Part shown: positions 62,799 to 64,000 of the stretch, piece after piece
Numbering within the stretch: position 1 is the stretch's first letter
Layout: each line of letters starts with the position of its first letter
Assembly (NCBI RefSeq): GCF_910592395.1
Contig: NC_088315.1
Location: forward strand, 12,962,501 to 13,026,500
Length of the DNA: 64,000 bases
DNA from: Lineus longissimus
Taxonomy: Eukaryota; Nemertea; Pilidiophora; Heteronemertea; Lineidae
Reading direction: 5' to 3'
Made by a program: the position numbers and the translations under genes
The notes under the pieces: model-generated
Told to the model about the DNA's origin: nothing
The model's input: the letters and a program-made list of their open reading frames with translations, nothing else
Database searches by the model: none

Positions 62799-64000
62799 AT
62801 GGCGCTTGTCACGACCGATCAAGCTCATTTTGGTTATACAGAGCCGAGATGACCAATTCAACAAATTGAGACCAGAGTTTCGAGATTCTGCGATGATAAG
62901 TTGTCATTCGACTAGCGATATTGCACTACTGGCAATGAAAGTCGGTTGGCGATGGCGCTCGTCGCGACTGATCCCGCTCATTTTGGTTATACAGAGTCGA
63001 GATGACCGATTGGACAAACTGAGACCACAATTTCGAGACTCTGTGATGATAAGTTGTCATTCGACTAGCGATATTACACTACTGGCGATGAAAGTCGGTC
63101 GGCGATGGCGATCGTCGCGACCGATCACGCTCATTTTGTTTATAAGGAGTCGAGATGACCGATTGGACAAACTGAGACCACAAATTTGAGATTCTGCGAT
63201 GATAAGTTGTCATTTGACTAACGATATAAGACTACTGGCGATGATAGTCGGTTGGCGATGGCGCTTGTGACGACCGATCACGCTCATTTTGGTTATACAG
63301 GGTGAAGATGGCTGATTCGACAAACTGAGAGCACAATTTCGAGATTCTGCGATAATAAGTTGTCATCCAACTAGCGATATTAAATTACTGGCGATGAAAG
63401 TCGGTTGGCGATGGCGTTCGTCGTGACCGATCACGCTCATTTTGGTTATACAGGGTGAAGATGGCTGATTCGACAAACTGAGAGAACAATTTCGAGATTC
63501 TGCGATAATAAGTTGTCATCCGACTAGCGACATTAAACTACTGGCGATGAAAGTCGGTTGGCGATGGCGCTCGTCGTTACCGATCACGCTCATTTTGGTT
63601 ATACAGGGTGAAGATGGCTGATTCGACAAACTGAGAGCACAATTTCGAGATTCTGCGATAATAAGTTGTCAACCGTCTAGCGATATTAAACTACTGGCGA
63701 TGATTGTCGGTTGGCGATGACGCTCGTCGCGACCGATCACGCTCATTTTGGTTATAAAGAATCGAGATGACCGATTGGACAAACTGACACCACAATTTCT
63801 AGACTCTGTGATGATAAGTTGTCATTCGACTAGCGATATTACACTACTGGCGATGAAAGTCAGTTGGCGATGGCGCTCGTCGCGACTGATCCCGCTCATT
63901 TTGGTTATACAGAGTCGAGGTGACCGATTGGACAAACTGAGACCACAATTTCGAGACTCTGTGATGATAAGTTGTCATTTGACTAGCGATATTACACTAC
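62799..64000 (+). repeat. 1224-bp eight-monomer tandem unit, copy 2 (cut by window end)
   Basis: In register with copy 1 to the last base of the window, so more copies probably follow. Changes such as AGTCGGTTGGCG near 63246 against AGTCGGTCGGCG set it apart. Confidence 0.92.

Larger units (their letters stand above)
1..64000 (+). repeat. 153-bp tandem satellite array filling the whole window
   Basis: Head-to-tail copies of one monomer run from the first to the last base. The landmark CACTAC recurs at 2, 155 and 308, fixing the period at 153 bp, and the same landmarks are still in register at 64000. All copies are in one orientation. Length variants of 152, 150, 158 and 124 bp are mixed in, giving about 419 monomers. 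I see no unique stretch, transposon insertion, inversion or gene; every interval of more than 300 bases holds only this repeat. Both edges cut through the array. A ~150-bp monomer with higher-order structure is typical of eukaryotic heterochromatic satellites, and centromeric or pericentromeric location is inference. The species cannot be named from the sequence. Confidence 0.97.

Noticed and set aside
1-64000. Pure assembly artefact (same reads placed many times)
   Set aside because: Each long copy carries private substitutions and indels and the blocks join in different orders, so they are distinct loci. Copy number errors remain possible and cannot be excluded from sequence alone.

Overview
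This window is one uninterrupted block of tandemly repeated satellite DNA from edge to edge. I found no protein-coding gene, RNA gene, transposon, CRISPR array or unique sequence longer than a few bases. The basic unit is a 153-bp monomer, recognisable by CACTACTGGCGATGAAAG, TCATTTTGGTTATACAGAG, GACAAACTGAGACC and GATGATAAGTTGTCATTCGA. About 419 head-to-tail copies fill the 64 kb, all in the same orientation. Both ends of the window lie inside the array, so its true length and flanks are unknown. Tens of kilobases of a ~150-bp monomer with layered higher-order repeats (HORs) is what eukaryotic centromeric, pericentromeric or subtelomeric heterochromatin looks like. The unit is CpG-rich, and much of the visible variation is CG to TG or CG to CA, which suggests a genome with cytosine methylation. 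The sequence does not let me name a species or clade.

Layout. The left part (1 to about 18 kb) is built from one set of monomer subtypes. These include a TTGTTCATTATGG type, a GAAATATGGTTGG type, a GAGCCAAAATGACC type and 152-bp monomers with a one-base deletion. They form duplicated modules: a 2.8-kb block repeated at 7155 bp, a module repeated at 1834 and 5014 bp, and a 917-bp six-monomer tandem duplication. In the middle (about 18 to 36 kb), left-type modules alternate with right-type modules. Large copies recur at 3208, 8071 and 13544 bp, and a 2293-bp 15-monomer unit sits in tandem. The right part (about 36 to 64 kb) lacks the main left subtypes and uses right-type monomers: a 150-bp type with AAAACTGAAAAGG and a 158-bp type with a five-base insertion. 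From about 40.8 to 57.6 kb it is a HOR array with a period near 4.7 kb (about 31 monomers, three full copies and a partial fourth). Smaller 1220-bp and 1067-bp tandem duplications are nested inside it. The last 6 kb carries 2.1 to 2.4-kb and then 1224-bp (eight-monomer) units.

There are no genes to work together. The interest lies in the history the array records: unequal exchange at many scales, short conversion-like patches, sparse internal deletions that tag lineages, and shared private substitutions that order the duplications in time. Many long open reading frames exist on both strands, but they are a by-product of a 153-bp unit being exactly 51 codons long.
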